Assembly (NCBI GenBank): GCA_033065855.1
Contig: JAVXUO010000599.1
Span: 1 to 64,000 of the forward strand
Direction of reading: 5' to 3'
Length of the DNA stretch: 64,000 nucleotides
Source: Escallonia rubra
Taxonomy: Eukaryota; Streptophyta; Magnoliopsida; Escalloniales; Escalloniaceae
Shown here one piece after another: positions 46,001-58,534 of the stretch. Position numbers and translations under genes: made by a program. The notes under the pieces are model-generated. The model did no database searches, was not told the origin of the DNA, and saw only the letters and a program-made list of their open reading frames with translations. Position 1 is the first letter of the stretch. Each line of letters begins with the position of its first letter.

Positions 46001-46298
46001 TGGCTTCCAGGTGGTCATGGCATGTGTAGTAATCCCTCTCGTTGAACAGAGCAACGGCTTCTCCGAAGCTGCTGCAGCTAACGGCTTCAGTTTCCTCGTC
46101 GTCTTCGTCATCTCCGGTGGAGTATCTGCCGAACGTTAACCGATGAGAGAACGTCCTGTTGTGACGGTTCAACAGTGGGTTTGCGTGAAGAACGTTTGTG
46201 GATGGGGATGAAAAGGAAGAGGACCTACAACTGGACTGAGGCTGAGTGAATAGCGAGAAAGTGGGGAGTTTGATTAGAGAGGTTGAGATGATAGCCAT
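43091..46298 (-). CDS. DUF309-family protein, probably chloroplast-targeted; three exons
   Basis: The only convincing host gene. Exons on the minus strand are 46298-45915, 45804-45657 and 43317-43091. Both introns are GT-AG (donors GTGGTT and GTGAGT; acceptors TTGCAG and CTGCAG). The spliced frame is 252 codons and closes with TAA. The N-terminal 50-60 residues are Ser/Thr-rich ('MAIISTSLIKLPTFSL'), like a plastid transit peptide. Residues about 80-185 match DUF309: 'LFNERDYYTCHDHLEAIW', 'GILQCAVGFHHLFN' and 'GAMMELGEGLCKLR'. The C-terminal part carries 'ERSYKLLGGYAAGQRLYSL' and 'RVKLPTL'. DUF309 proteins have no established biochemical role. An in-frame ATG at 46343 would add 15 residues, but 46298 gives the better transit peptide. 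It looks intact and functional. Confidence 0.9.
43318..45656 (-). other. Intron 2 of the DUF309 gene (2.3 kb)
   Basis: Begins GTGAGTTC and ends TTCTGCAG. It contains no recognised gene or intact transposon. A C-run of about 13 lies near 44907, and short open frames on both strands inside it are spurious. Confidence 0.8.
45805..45914 (-). other. Intron 1 of the DUF309 gene (110 bp)
   Basis: Begins GTGGTTG and ends AATTGCAG. It lies in phase 0 between 'HHLFNQ' and 'NHKGAMM'. Confidence 0.85.
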
Positions 46299-46550
46299 TG
46301 ATGGATCTGGCTGCGGGATTGGATCTCCTTCATTCCCGTCCAAGAAAAATGAAACGTGATGCCAGTGAATTTCTGTTTTTCTGTTTTCTTCTTTGTGTGG
46401 TCGACGTTCCGGCCTTTAACGGTTGCCGAAGCCGAAGGGCCCGAAGGGCAAGGCAGCTTTTTCACTTCCTAAATGGTCGTTTGAGGGTGGTAAATGTCGC
46501 TATTTTCCTTTATTTTTTTTTTGGTACACGCTATTTTCCTTTTAAGCTGT
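46299..46550 (-). promoter_or_regulatory. 5' region of the DUF309 gene (presumed promoter and 5' UTR)
   Basis: This segment lies upstream of the start codon. No confident TATA box or transcription start was identified. It contains an in-frame upstream ATG at 46343. Confidence 0.4.
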
Positions 46551-46625
46551 TCGTATTTTAACTGTCCACTTTCCTTTTTGAAAGGTTTGTATTTTAACTG
46601 TCCACTTTCCTTTTTGAAAGGTTTG
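46551..46625. repeat. Tandem duplication, about 36-bp unit, two copies
   Basis: 'gtattttaactgtccacttt' plus 'cctttttgaaaggttt' occurs twice in a row, with almost no difference between copies. Confidence 0.9.
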
Positions 46626-46749
46626 TTTTATATTTGTATATTTACATGTCATGTGTTTAAGGGCAGAAACCAATAGAAATGAATTGTAAAGACAAAAAGC
46701 TTATGACAGATGCCTAATACCTTCCTGCTGTATAATTTAGTCCCCGAAC

Positions 46750-47311
46750 TCATTTCCCAGATTTCAATAGATTAGTTGTGTTTTGGACACTTTAGAGTCC
46801 CTTATAAGTTTTTCTTATTTTCTTTGTTTAATTAAATAAGACGGTGAGCTCCCTAAAATTCTTCCTTCTGGGGAGAGATTTTCTGAGGCGGATCGCTAGG
46901 CACGAGTATTGGTTATCCTTGCTCCCATGTGTCTTGGTTGGAGGTGCCTTATTCAGGCTCCAACTATAGGGGTAGCTTTTTAACGTGTCTTGTTTTGTTG
47001 TTGTCGTGCTCCGGGGTTGGGGGTTCAGCTCGGTTACAAGTATGTCTGTGTTCTTAAGAGTTCCTGATCATGTTTACTTGGTGTTAATTTGGATCTAATT
47101 TGTTGATGTACGGATTATTTGTAATAGAATGGTCAAGGTTAAGCAGACTATTTGTGGTGCAAATCCTATTGACATATGTTATGAACGGAATGTGGCTATG
47201 ATTCTCGTGAGGTTATGGAATTCTATCAACCTTCATGATGTTGTGGATTTGGAGAGCGCTCTTTAAATGATCTTGCCATTATGACGTAATAGCTTTGGTT
47301 GAAAAAAAAAA
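46750..47311 (+). mobile_element. Possible 5'-truncated retroposed sequence with a poly-A tail
   Basis: The segment ends in ten A at about 47301-47310. Its last part ('gagcgctctttaa', 'cttgccattatgacg') resembles the 3' end of plant LINEs. No intact frame is present and no target duplication was found. It could also be chance sequence with an A run. Confidence 0.3.
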
Positions 47312-48035
47312 CGAAAACAAAGTAGTATTTCATTGTACTATCATTTCCTGGATCCATCGAGATTATCTCGACTTTTTTTTTCTTTTTTTGTCTATTAGCT
47401 AGGTTAGATCAATACCAGTGACGGCTTCAAAACAAGTCAATCTTCTATGAGGGATATGGGAAGTGGGTTAACCCATAGGTGCAACATTCTACCTGAAGAA
47501 TAGCATTGCTCTTGTAACTCATTCTCTTCATTGTTGATGAAATTTTTTATTAACTACAAGAAGGGAAAAAAAAGGTGTTGTTTGATAGCAAGCCTTATGC
47601 TTTCCTGATAATCTTCTCAAACTTCAAGTAGAAAAATATGCATTCATATGATTCAGCTCAACTAGGAACGGAAATGGGGCGGGTTGGATACAAGTTTTAT
47701 AAGATTGATACCCGGCACCATAGTCCAAGTACATAACTCGGCTCTGACCCATCCCGCCATTGGGTCAGGGGATGGGAATACCATCCCCGATCCGATGGAC
47801 TACAAAAAAACACGGCCCCGCCCTGCCCAACATGTTTTTAACATGTAATCCAATTCATAGATGCAAACTCCAAAACCTAGCCATCGTCTATATCTTCACC
47901 GGTTTCTCCCTTCTCTTTTTCAAAAAAAGCTCGACACAGAACATCCATGATCCATGGCCACCAAAAACAATAAATCTCCACACACATAGTCACAACTCCC
48001 ACTTATTATGTACAAACAGTATGTTACACACAGTA
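47312..48035. other. Intergenic stretch, possibly part of a degraded hAT-like element
   Basis: No gene was recognised. 'aaatggggcgggttgga' near 47673 resembles the start of some plant hAT/MITE elements, and a GC-rich counterpart lies near 52080-52230 beyond the large solo LTR. No target duplication was confirmed. Confidence 0.3.
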
Positions 48036-51000
48036 TGTAATACCCCGAACCTAGGGTTAGCCAGTTATTATTACTTAGCGACGATTGTTGTAAGTAAGAT
48101 GAATTTAGACCTTTAGTGAAGACATTGCGAGCATGTATTAATTGGATCTTTAGCGTTTATTATTGTGAGCAATTTCATTTGTTGCATTTAGCAACATATT
48201 TTAATAATGACATAAGCTATAAATGAGGAAGTTTTGTACAATAGACAAATTCATAGAAGTGAGTGGATTGCTTTAGAGAATTTATAACTGACGAAGTTGT
48301 GCCGTTATAATATATTTGGTCTCGTGTTAAATAATTATACATATTAAAGAGCAGAAAGCAAAAAAGGGAAACAAAAATAGATAATGCATAAAGGGAATAT
48401 GTGAGAGAGAGAGTAAAAAAAAAGAGAAACAACAGACGGGAAATAGAAAAGAGAGAAGAGGGAAAAGATTTGAGCTGGCAACCGGCCCTAACTGGGCAGC
48501 GCTGCTCCCATCTCTGACGGCCCCATTGCGGGCCACACTCTGTCGCCGACAATTAACTCCGGCCGTGCCTACACCGAACACCACTGCACAACACTTTCGC
48601 GACCGCCATATCCAGAAATTCCAACCACCATCACCAAGTCATCGTACTGTCGCCACCGCCGGCCACCCATTCTATCTCCAACGAGCAACTTCGAACGGCG
48701 CCTCTACCAAACGCACTGCCCAGCGCCTCCACCAAACGCACTGCCCAGCGCCTCCATCAATTGCCACCATAAATCGGTCGTACCAGCTGTGGACCACCTC
48801 TACGCGATCGGACCCATTGCGTCGCTGCCACCACCGTATGGCACTCATCACCGGCCAATCGATCTCCAATCGCCATTGCAATTTTGTTATCCACCACCAC
48901 TGGAATCTGCAACCACCGGCTGCCATCCACTACAAGCCACCACTGTGGGTCCTCAACCAACCCACCTTGCTATTTTTACATGTGTGCTTGTGTGTGTGTG
49001 TATGGCCAGAAATTTCGACGACGAGACGGCCGATAGGTGAAGGTGGCCGGGGCAACCAACAAGCAACTCGCAATTTTGGGTCCTCAACCCAATTACCCAA
49101 CTGCCAAGCACTATTCTTTGTGGGCACTCTGTATAAAATTATGAAATGGGTTCTTGTGGGTGCTTGTGTTGTTGGTGAATGGGTGAAATGGTGGTTATTT
49201 AGCGTCAGTGTTAGCGGTGACTGAAATGAAATGAAGTAGGTGGTGTGTTTATGCAGTTATGGGTGTACGGTGTGTGTTTGGCAGGTGTGTATGTGTGGTT
49301 GTTTTCGGATGAATGTGTATAACAGAGTGTGTATGCGAAGCACTGTGGTGTGGGTGTATATTGGGTAAAGGTGCGGTTGTATATGTTTAGATATGTGGGT
49401 TAGTATGTGCAGGTGTTTGTGAGTGGACGGGTACGTGAAATGTGGTGGTGTATTGTGTGCGGCTGTGTGAATATTGTTGTGTCTTAGCGTATAAGTGGAC
49501 ATTTACTTTGGAGGGCGAAGTGATGTATCTACCTGTATGTGTCCTAGTGTGCATTTTAGGACTAGTGAATGGTGGGTGCATGGCATGTATCTGTGTATGA
49601 GGCGGTGTGCAAATAGGTGAGTTGGAGCATGTGAATTGGTGCGTGAAATTGTGTGGGCAGTGAAAGATATTGCCTACTGTTGGTCAAAGAAACGTGTATT
49701 GGGTGGTAGGAGTACGATCATGTGGTATTGTACGGTTTCGTGTCTATATTGGTGGTGCGTTTACGGAATAAAGGGTGACTATTAGGTGCTTGGAGGATTT
49801 CGGAGTGACGAGTTTCTTGGGTGAAAATCAATTGGTGGAGTTAAGATGTGCGGGTATGTAGCATGGTGAGTATGTGTGTGTTGCGTACATTATGTTAACA
49901 TGTTGTAGGTGTACCCTATGCATGTGTGTGCGTTTTAGACAAGGAAGCGTATAGGTTATGAGAATAAATAAGGAATGATTAGCGTGAACTCTAGAGATTA
50001 ACTAGGTACTACTTAGCGCAAGGTTGCTTGGTGGATTATTAAAATCGGGTGAATTGAGGAAGCTTGGGAACTGTGATGAAATGCCCGAGAATGACATGGT
50101 GAACTGGGCACGATTTCGGACTGGTTGTGTATGTAACGGGCAGTTAGATATGGCATCAGAGTTGTTTGAGAGAATATCCAACTGGAGCTCTACATCCTCA
50201 TTAATGATGCCCTTCGAGTTATAGTGACGTTGAGGATTACGGAGATGAAAGGAATGGATTTGACGGTTATGTTCGTCAGCGGTAACAACTGACCATCGCA
50301 CATGATTTTGGATGGAGGAAATTTGTGAGCATCAAGTAAGTGACCCTTTGATTCAACTATTGTTTTTACATATAAAGTATATGTTTATCTACTGTTAAAA
50401 AGGGTGTTTATCAGCTTTGACTGTTTTAATTACGTTTAATTGCTCTAGCTTGATTTTGCCAAAAAGCTTTTAGTAGTTTATTTCTCGTTAAAACCAGACC
50501 AGCATGTAAATGATATTTTGTTTAGAAATTGTAATGGACCTCATATTTGAAATGGACCTCATATTTGAAATGTTTGGTACAAATGAGATGTTTTGGAATT
50601 TGACGTTATTGTGAATATTGAACAACTTGAAAACTATTGAAATGGGTGTGAGGATGATTTGACCATTAATTGATGAGCGGTTGTGTTTATGGTGAACCAA
50701 AAAGTGGTTTTGTTTATTCGATTGTTGTGCCCCATATCCAACGGGAAAAAGTTAAATTCCGGGTCCTAGTCAATAGGGCTTGTACGTTGATGCACAATAT
50801 TGTTGCTTGTGGTTCGCCCTTGCGTCCATAGAATATTTATCCTAGGTATAGGAGGGATTTCGGGCCCTAGTCAGGGGGGCTTGTACACTGACCGCATCAT
50901 ATCGTTTGAGCTGATATTGGGATTGATCTGGTTGTCGTGAGTTTTGTGTTAATGATTTTATGCCTCAGTTTTGTTTAATGTACTCTATTTCGTTTTACTG

Positions 51001-51466
51001 GATGGTTAATAACTATATGATTTTAGATTTCTCAATGTTGTTATAATATAAGGTGAGTTATTTTCTGGCATGCTATGGTCTACCTAGTTGAATCATTGGT
51101 TACTTACTGAGCATGTGGAAGCTCATCCTTTACTTATCATTTCAGGTTTGAAAGTAAGGTGATGGTGAGGAGTATAGGAAGGAATAATTTGGTGCGGAGC
51201 TCCAGAGACTGCATTGAATGAGTCGCTAAATATTTACATTGTTGTTTTAGTTTTAGTTGTTGACAAATCGGAGTTATGAAGGGTTTTAGCATAAGTGATG
51301 TATTCAAATGAAAATGTAATTAAAGTTTGTTGAAGTTTTAATTTTCATTGCAGCTTATATTGGTTTTAGCGAGTATGGCCTGACAGAGCCCTTGGTTAGA
51401 GTCTATTGGATCTACGGCCGGCCACGGGCCTAATTCACGGGCCACCCATGGGTTCGGGTTGTGACA
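48036..51466 (+). mobile_element. Large solo LTR (about 3.4 kb), probably Ty3/gypsy
   Basis: The ends are TGTAATACCCCGAACC and GGTTCGGGTTGTGACA, matched inverted termini beginning TG and ending CA. The flanks are 'cagta' and 'caata', a 4 of 5 target duplication. There are no pol domains. Near its right part 'cttactgagcatgtggaagctca' style sequence parallels 'cttactgagctctcaaaagctca' in the gypsy-type LTR at 38177-39884, which supports an LTR of related type. A 232-codon open frame (48526-49224, plus) is rich in His/Thr/Pro with no family match. Strand is arbitrary. Confidence 0.65.
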
Positions 51467-52241
51467 CAATAGCTATCAACATGACAAAAAGCTTAAAATT
51501 GAAAATTCTCAATACAAGTCCCACAAAATGAAAAGTTGATGCCATACTAATTAGAAGATACACACAACACACTGACAAGCATACACATAGAGACAAGAAG
51601 AATCTGATTCAATTTGTACAAACTAAAATTTATGGAGTAAAAAATACGGAGCGAGATGCTGAGATGTATGACAGAGGGATATTATACGCCGTTACCGCAA
51701 ATACAATCAAGTGGCGGGGGAACTTTGGTGGCAAAGGATTTTACTGAGAGAGATGTGAGGCAAACTTCAGTGAGAACGGAGGCATTCCATGAGGTGGTTG
51801 GTCCGTGGAGGTGGTGACGTTGCGGTGGCGCAAAGAGGAGGTGTATGGAGATGGTAAAGTTAGGGCAGCGTAGAGAGAAGTTGTGTGGAGTTTGGTGACT
51901 ATGGCGGCATAGAGAGAAGGTGTGAAGAGCTATACGGCTATAGAGAGAGGAGAAAATAGAGAACAAGAGAATATGTGCTTATCGCTTTAGGATTTTTCTC
52001 CACTATTTATATTATTTAGATGGATGGCTGAGATTATACAAACGTAGGCTAAGGATAAAACACTATACATAAAATACATACGGGACGGGTCACAGGACGG
52101 GTCGGATATCGAGGCGAATTAGAAAGAATACTAAACCAAAATCCATACCCACTGCGGGTAAAAATAAATAATTACCATACATGCCCCATAACCCTATTAA
52201 AGTCAAAATAACCCGCTCCTATTAGTTTGGAGTGAATCAGT
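51467..52241. other. Intergenic stretch between the solo LTR and copia-3
   Basis: No gene was recognised. A minus-strand frame at 51682-51966 (94 codons) is Ser/His-rich with no similarity I recognise and sits in sequence with local repeats ('cggcatagagagaaggtgt'). Confidence 0.4.
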
Positions 52242-53560
52242 TGTTAACCTTACGGTTATTTAACCTAGGATTATATTTGGTTTTGATGATAACCAACATT
52301 GATGTTTATGTTGTCTAACATGCATTGAGTTGATGAAGCAATAGGAATAATCTCATACTCATGCAAACGGACTATTAGACGAGCAACACAGTCAAAGACT
52401 CTCAACGGAACGCATCAAAGAAGGAATTCGTCGATAAATTTTACAATGCTTTTATTTCCTTCTTTGTAAACTAGACATAGAGAGATGATCGTTACGATGA
52501 CTATATACCTAGAACTTGCCCATAGGTTTCCCTTGCATGCATAAAAGTTTTTCATTCTTTGAAAACAAGGAAATTGCATTTTCTGGAATGCATTCGACTG
52601 CATTGGAATTCAGTCGACTGTAAGTTGGGCAGTGAGGTATTACAGTCGACTGCAATACTTTCAGTAGCCTATTACAGTCAACTGCATTGGATTTCAGTCG
52701 ACTGCAAGTTAGAAATTTTGAATTTCCAACGGCTACTTTGGGAATACAGTCGACTGTAATGGCACATTACAGTCGACTGTATTTACCGTTTGGCGCATAT
52801 AATGCTCCACATAACTCCAAACAGTCATATTAATTCTCAGCTCTATAAATACTCCTCTTGGGCATTGTTTAGATTTATCAATTGCATTCAAATCTCTCTT
52901 ATCTTTCATATACTCAAAGATCAAAGCAATTGTTCAAACTTTCTTGTTTTTCATTGATTTCTCATCCATTTCAAGAAAGCATTTATTGTGAGCTTACATT
53001 TGAGAGATATACACTTTCATAAGTCGTTATACACTCATCTATCATGTTCTAGTGCTTAAACTTGTACTCATCTACTTCTTAAGAGTGAAATCTTGTACAT
53101 AATTCTTCATCTAAAGTTTCTTGTATCCAAGCTTGGGGTTGTCAAGCTTTGGAGCTTTAGGATTGTCAAAGCTTGTTCTTGATGTGGGCATAGCATCAAG
53201 GGATTCTAAGAGGTTCGATCTTGACCCGTAAGGAAGATCATACTAATGGATTCTAGGGCCTTTTAAGGGACTTTCGTGAAGGGGTGGACGTAGGTTTGAG
53301 GGTATATCAAGCCGAACCATTTAAATCTCCTTGTCAGGTATCTCTAAGCCCTTCTCTCTTTACATTATCGTTTTACATTTGTGTTGAGATTGGTTAGTTT
53401 GCTTATTTAAGATATTGAGTTTGAGGTTTGTTGTTTGTAGCTTTTTCAAGTGTCATTCATATCCTTTCTAAGTTTGTAGTATTTATTTGTTATTTTTTAA
53501 AGTAGCCTTAAAACCCTATTCACCCCCCCCCCCCTCTCTAGGGTTATCTTTTTGGTTTCA
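52242..53560 (+). repeat. Copia-3 5' LTR (1,319 bp)
   Basis: Starts TGTTAACC and ends GGTTTCA. At 52589-52790 it carries five exact copies of CAGTCGACTG plus decayed ones. A TATA-like 'tataaat' is at 52844-52850, and a C-run of about 12 lies near 53523. Confidence 0.92.
52844..52850 (+). promoter_or_regulatory. TATA-like box in the copia-3 5' LTR
   Basis: 'tataaat' just downstream of the palindrome array. The same order (palindromes, then TATA) occurs in the LTR at 59121-60388. Confidence 0.5.
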
Positions 53561-53562
53561 AG

Positions 53563-53574
53563 TGGTATTAGAAC
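53563..53574 (+). other. Copia-3 primer-binding site (decayed)
   Basis: Lies two bases after the LTR and resembles TGGTATCAGAGC of the initiator Met-tRNA site, which is intact after the LTR at 59121-60388. Confidence 0.8.
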
Positions 53575-53619
53575 CTCGGCTCTTGTTATATTGGGTAACG
53601 CCAAGAGAGTTAATCAATC

Positions 53620-55192
53620 ATGGCTTACGTTGGGGGTATGGAGGGTAGTTATACCAATAGGCCTCCATTGTTTAATTGGACCAATTATAGTGTGTGGAAA
53701 GTTAAGATGAAAATCTACTTAGAGTCTCAAGACTATGAGATGTGGGATATTTTTTAGAATGGCCCATTCGTTTCGATAAAGGTGGTTGACAAGGTTGAAG
53801 AGCCTAAATGCAAATCAGAGTATATTGATCATGATAAGAAGATGATTTGTATGAATGCTAGAGCAAAAAATTGTCTTGTTTGTGCTTTAGACACTAATGA
53901 ACTTAATAGAGTCCTTATGTGTAATTCCGCTAAGAGTATTTGGGATACTCTTCAAGTCACTCATGAAGGGACTTCTCTTCTTAGAGACTCCAAGATGAAC
54001 TTATTGTTTAGAGATTATGAGTTATTCCATATGCTTCCAAATGAATCTGTTACGGATATGAATACTCGTTTTACTAACATTATGAACCCTTTGAAGCAAT
54101 TGGGCAAGGAATTCACTAATGGTAATCTCGTAAGAAAAATGATTAGGTCCTTACCAAGAGCTTGTGATGCAAAGATCACCGCCATCCAAGAATCGAAGAA
54201 TCTTAATATATTTCCTCTTGATGAATTGATGTGCTCACTTATGACGTACGAAATGCAACTCAAGACCTTTGATCAAGAGGACGTCAAGAAGAAGCCTACA
54301 TCAATTGCTCTTAAAGCTTCATCTTCAAACCTTGAGTCAAGTGATGATGATGAAGAATATGATGAAGAGGATATTGCAATGGTTGCAAAGAATTTCAAGA
54401 AGTTCTTAAGATTTAGAAAGAATGATGGGAGAAGGCAACAAAATGCTAGCAACGAAGAGAAGCTTTGCTACAAAGACCACAAGCCGGGACACATGAAGAT
54501 GGATTGTCCTATCTAGAAAAAAGAGAAGAAGGAAAGAAGAGATGTATGGGAAAGAGTTAAAAGAAGACAACTCTCTAAGAAAGAGAACAAGGAGAAGGAA
54601 AGAGCAATGAATGCCGAACATACTCCAACATGGAGTGACTTTGATTCAAGTGATGAAGAAAATGAGAAGAATGATCAAGCAAATGTATGCTTCATGGCAA
54701 ATGATGAGGTAAGCTCTTCTTCCAGTAGTGATAGTGATAATGAAAGCTTTGAAGATGCTTATGATAGCTTATATGAGGAATCCAAGAAAATTTTCAAGAA
54801 AAATATTATTTTGACAGAAATTTCTTGAAGCTAATAAGCAAATTGAGAAGTTGATAATGGAAAATAATAAGTTGCATACCAAGAATGAATGCATTTCAAA
54901 CCATTTATATGTGAAATATGTGAATAACAATTTGGTTGAATTATTTGTTAACACGCCTAGCTCAAAGCAAATCTCTTCCAAAACATTGGCTTTAGAAAAA
55001 CAAAATGAAGATTTAAAAGTTGAGATTTGTGATTTGAAAAAATGTCTTGAAAAATTTGTTGATGGTCAAAACAATTTGGATGTCATGCTTGGACGCCAAA
55101 GAATTGGCCTAAACAAAGGTGGTCTTGGATTAGATCCCTTGACCTTGCCTCCTAAAATCCTTCAACAACAAGCTAGGTTGAACATTCATTAA
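53620..55192 (+). pseudogene. Copia-3 gag region (fossil)
   Basis: Opens 'MAYVGGMEGSYT'. UBN2-type Gag with 'LQVTHEGTSLLRDSKMNLL', an acidic Ser/Asp stretch, a CCHC-like knuckle near 54465-54510 and a helical Lys/Glu-rich tail. Its start is repeated at 60448 (plus) and mirrored near 60863 (minus). Broken. Confidence 0.88.
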
Positions 55193-55429
55193 AAACAACC
55201 AAATAACTATTGCACCCCATTTACACATTGCGGTTGATGCAACAAGAAAGGGCATACGACCAATTATTGTCCTTGTAGAATTGTTTATGTAAAAGGTAGA
55301 AAGAAAATGTGGATTGTGAAAGGTCAAGAATACAAATGCAAGACTAACACCCAAGGACCCAAGAAAATTTGGGTACCAAAAGTCACTACTTGATTTGTGT
55401 TTATAGGTATGTCTCAAAGAAAAATCTAG

Positions 55430-58400
55430 TAGCAAGAAGTGGATTCTTGATAGTGGATGCTCAAGACATATGACCGGCAACATATCTCTTTTCACCTCGA
55501 TTGATCTTAAAGAAGGAAGAAATATGACCTTTGGTGACAATTCTCAAGGAAAAATCAAAGGTAAAGGAACTATTGGTAAGGAACCACATTCAATTGAGAA
55601 TGTGTTATATGTTGAAGGATTGAAGCATAATTTGCTAAGTATTAGTCAATTTAGTGATAAAGGTTTTAAAGTTATCTTTGAGGCTTCTCATTGCACTATA
55701 GAATCCTTGAAGAATAATGAAACTATTTTGGTAGGTAGTAGAGATAATAATGTTTACTCCATTCAATTAAATGATTTAGCTAACCAAGATGTCAAGTGTC
55801 TTAGTGTTATTAGTGAAACATCTTGGCTTTGGCATCGAAGACTTGGTCACATGCACATGGAGCATTTGAAGGATATTTCAAGCAAAGAACTTGTGAGGGG
55901 TCTTCCAAAGATCAAGTTTGAGAAAGATAAAGTATGTGATGCTTGTCAAATGGGTAAGCAAAAGAAAGTCTCTCACAAACCGAAGAAAATGGTATCTACT
56001 TCTAGGCCCTTGCAATTACTTCACATGGATTTGTTTGGACCAATCCCTACTACTAGTCTTGGTGGTAAATCATATTGTTTGGTTATTGTTGATGACTATT
56101 CTCGCTATACTTGGACTTTCTTTTTGGCTACCAAAGATGAATGTCTAAACGTGTTCACTTCATTTTCAAAACGTGTTCAAAATCAAAAAGGATATTTGAT
56201 AACCAACATTCGAAGTGATCATGGTAGAGAATTTGAAAATTAAAAAATTGGAGCCTTGTGTGATGACTTTGGTATATCACATAATCTTTTGGCTCCTAGA
56301 ACTCTTCAACAAAATGGTGTTGCCGAAAGAAAGAATATGTCTTTGCAAGAAGCGGCAAGAACAATGCCTAACGAATATGGTTTACCTAAGTACTTTTGGG
56401 CGGAGCCGGTCAATTGTGCTTGTTTTGTTCTCAATAGAGTTATCTTGCGAAATTTTTTGTTAAAAACCCCCTATGAGCTTTTTAATGATAAGAAACATAA
56501 GGTGAGCTTTTTTAGAGTCTTTGGTTGCAAATGCTTTATTTTAAATACTAAGGATCACCTTAGCAAATTTGATTCCAAAACATATGAGGGTATTTTTCTT
56601 GGTTACTCTAATAATAGTATGGCATATAGAGTTTATAATAAAAGTACTTTGGTTGGTGAAGAATCCATTAATGTTACTTTTGATGAGACTAATTCTTTTC
56701 TTCGGAGGACTAACATTGTTAATGTAGATGACATGGACAATGACTTGAGAACTTTGGATATAAGTGAAACAATACAAGACAACCCCAAAGAAATTGTTCA
56801 AGAAGAGCAACAATCAAGCTCTCAAGAGGAAGACAAGGAAGCAAGCAATGATGTTTCAAACTCGGACAACTCTCAAGCATTACCAAAAGATTGGACTTAC
56901 AAAAAGGATCATCCAAGCGATCAAATCTTAGGTAATCCTTTGAGTGGGGTAAGAACTCGACGCTCTCTTCAACAACATGTTAATTTAGCGTTTCTTTCCC
57001 AAATTGAACCCAAGAACTTCTCTGAAGCTCTACATCATGAATCTTGGATGCTTGATATGCAAGAAGAGCTAGTTCAATTTGAAAGAAATCAAGTTTGGAT
57101 CCTTGTCCCTAAACCTCAAAACCTTAGGATTATAGGCACCAAATGGATTTTTAGAAACAAACTTGATGAATCTGGAGTTGTGGTTAGAAACAAGGCTAGA
57201 TTAGTGGCCCAAGGTTATAACCAAGAGGAAGGAATTGATTTTGATGAGACTTATGCACCGGTAGCTAGACTTGAATCTATTAGAATGCTATTAGCTTTTG
57301 CTTGATATAGAGATTTTAACCTTTTTCAAATGGATGTCAAGAGTGCTTTTTCTAAATGGTTTTATTTCGGAGGAGGTTTATGTGGCTCAACCTCCCGGCT
57401 TTGAACATGAAAAATTTTCAAACCATGTTTTCAAGCTTAGCAAAGCTCTTTATGGTTTAAAACAAGCTCCTAGAGCTTGGTATGAAAGGCTAAGTAGTTT
57501 TCTTTTAGAAAATGTTTTTTCAAGAGGAAAACTTGACACCACTTTTTTATAAAATCTAAAGGCAAGGACTTATTGTTGGTGCAAATTTATGTTGACGATA
57601 TTATATTTGGTGCTACGAATGGATCCTTGTGCGAAGAGTTTGCTTCTTGTATGAGTAAGGAGTTTGAAATGAGCATGATGGGAGAACTCACCTTTTTCCT
57701 TGGATTGCAAATCAAACAAAGCAATGATGTAATCTTTATCAACCAAGCCAAATACACCAAAGAGCTACTCAAGAGATTTGACATGGAAAAATCAAATGCT
57801 TTTGACACTCTAATGAGCTCATCATTAAAGCTTGATAAAGATGACAAGGGTAAGGATGTTGATATTAAGCGCTATCGAGGTATGATCGGATCACTCCTTT
57901 ACCTTACCGTAAGTAGACCCGATATAATGTTTACTGTTTATTTATGTGCTAGATTTCAAGCTTGTCCTAAGGAATCTTATTTGGTTGCCGTCAAGAGAAT
58001 CCTTAGATATCTTAAGGGCACTCACGATTTAGGGTTATGGTTTCCTAGAAACAAATCCTTTTTTGACCTAATTGGTTACTCCGACGCCGACTATGCCGGT
58101 TGTAAAACCGACAGAAAAGTACTAGTGGAGGTTGCCAATTCCTAGGTCACTCTCTTGTTTCTTGGAGTTCCAAAAGGTAAAACTCGGTTGCACTCTCTAC
58201 CACTGAAGCCGAATATATGGCGGTTGATGCTTGTTGTGCACAAATTCTTTGGATGAAACAAACCTTTTTGGATTTTGGACTCAAGTATGATCACATACCT
58301 ATCTTATGTGATAACACTAGTGCCATTGACTTGAGCAAAAATCCCATCCAACATTCACGCACTAAGCACATAGAAATCAAACACCATTTTATCCGTGATC

Positions 58401-58531
58401 ATGTGCACAAAGGTGATATTGTTCTAGATTTCGTGGACACAAATCACCAATTAACGGATATCTTCACTAAACCTTTAGATTCGAAGAGGTTTACCACTCT
58501 TAGAAGAGAACTTTGCATGTCTTCACCTATG
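55430..58531 (+). pseudogene. Copia-3 pol region: protease, integrase, RT, RNase H (fossil)
   Basis: Protease 'WILDSGCSRHMTG' near 55440; GAG-pre-integrase 'LWHRRLGHMHMEHL' near 55830; integrase core near 56010-56430 ('LLHMDLFGPI', 'YSRYTWTFF', '[11 protein letters not shown]'); RT near 57100-57720 ('[12 protein letters not shown]', 'LYGLKQAPRAWYE', 'YVDDIIFGA'); RNase H near 57990-58531 ('YSDADYAGC', 'FTKPLDSKRF'). Copia order. Broken a few times. Confidence 0.92.
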
Positions 58532-58534
58532 TGA

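Noticed and set aside
48526-49224. 232-codon plus-strand open frame as a host gene
   Set aside because: It lies wholly inside the large solo LTR, is rich in His/Thr/Pro with no recognisable domain, and has a long antisense frame of similar kind.
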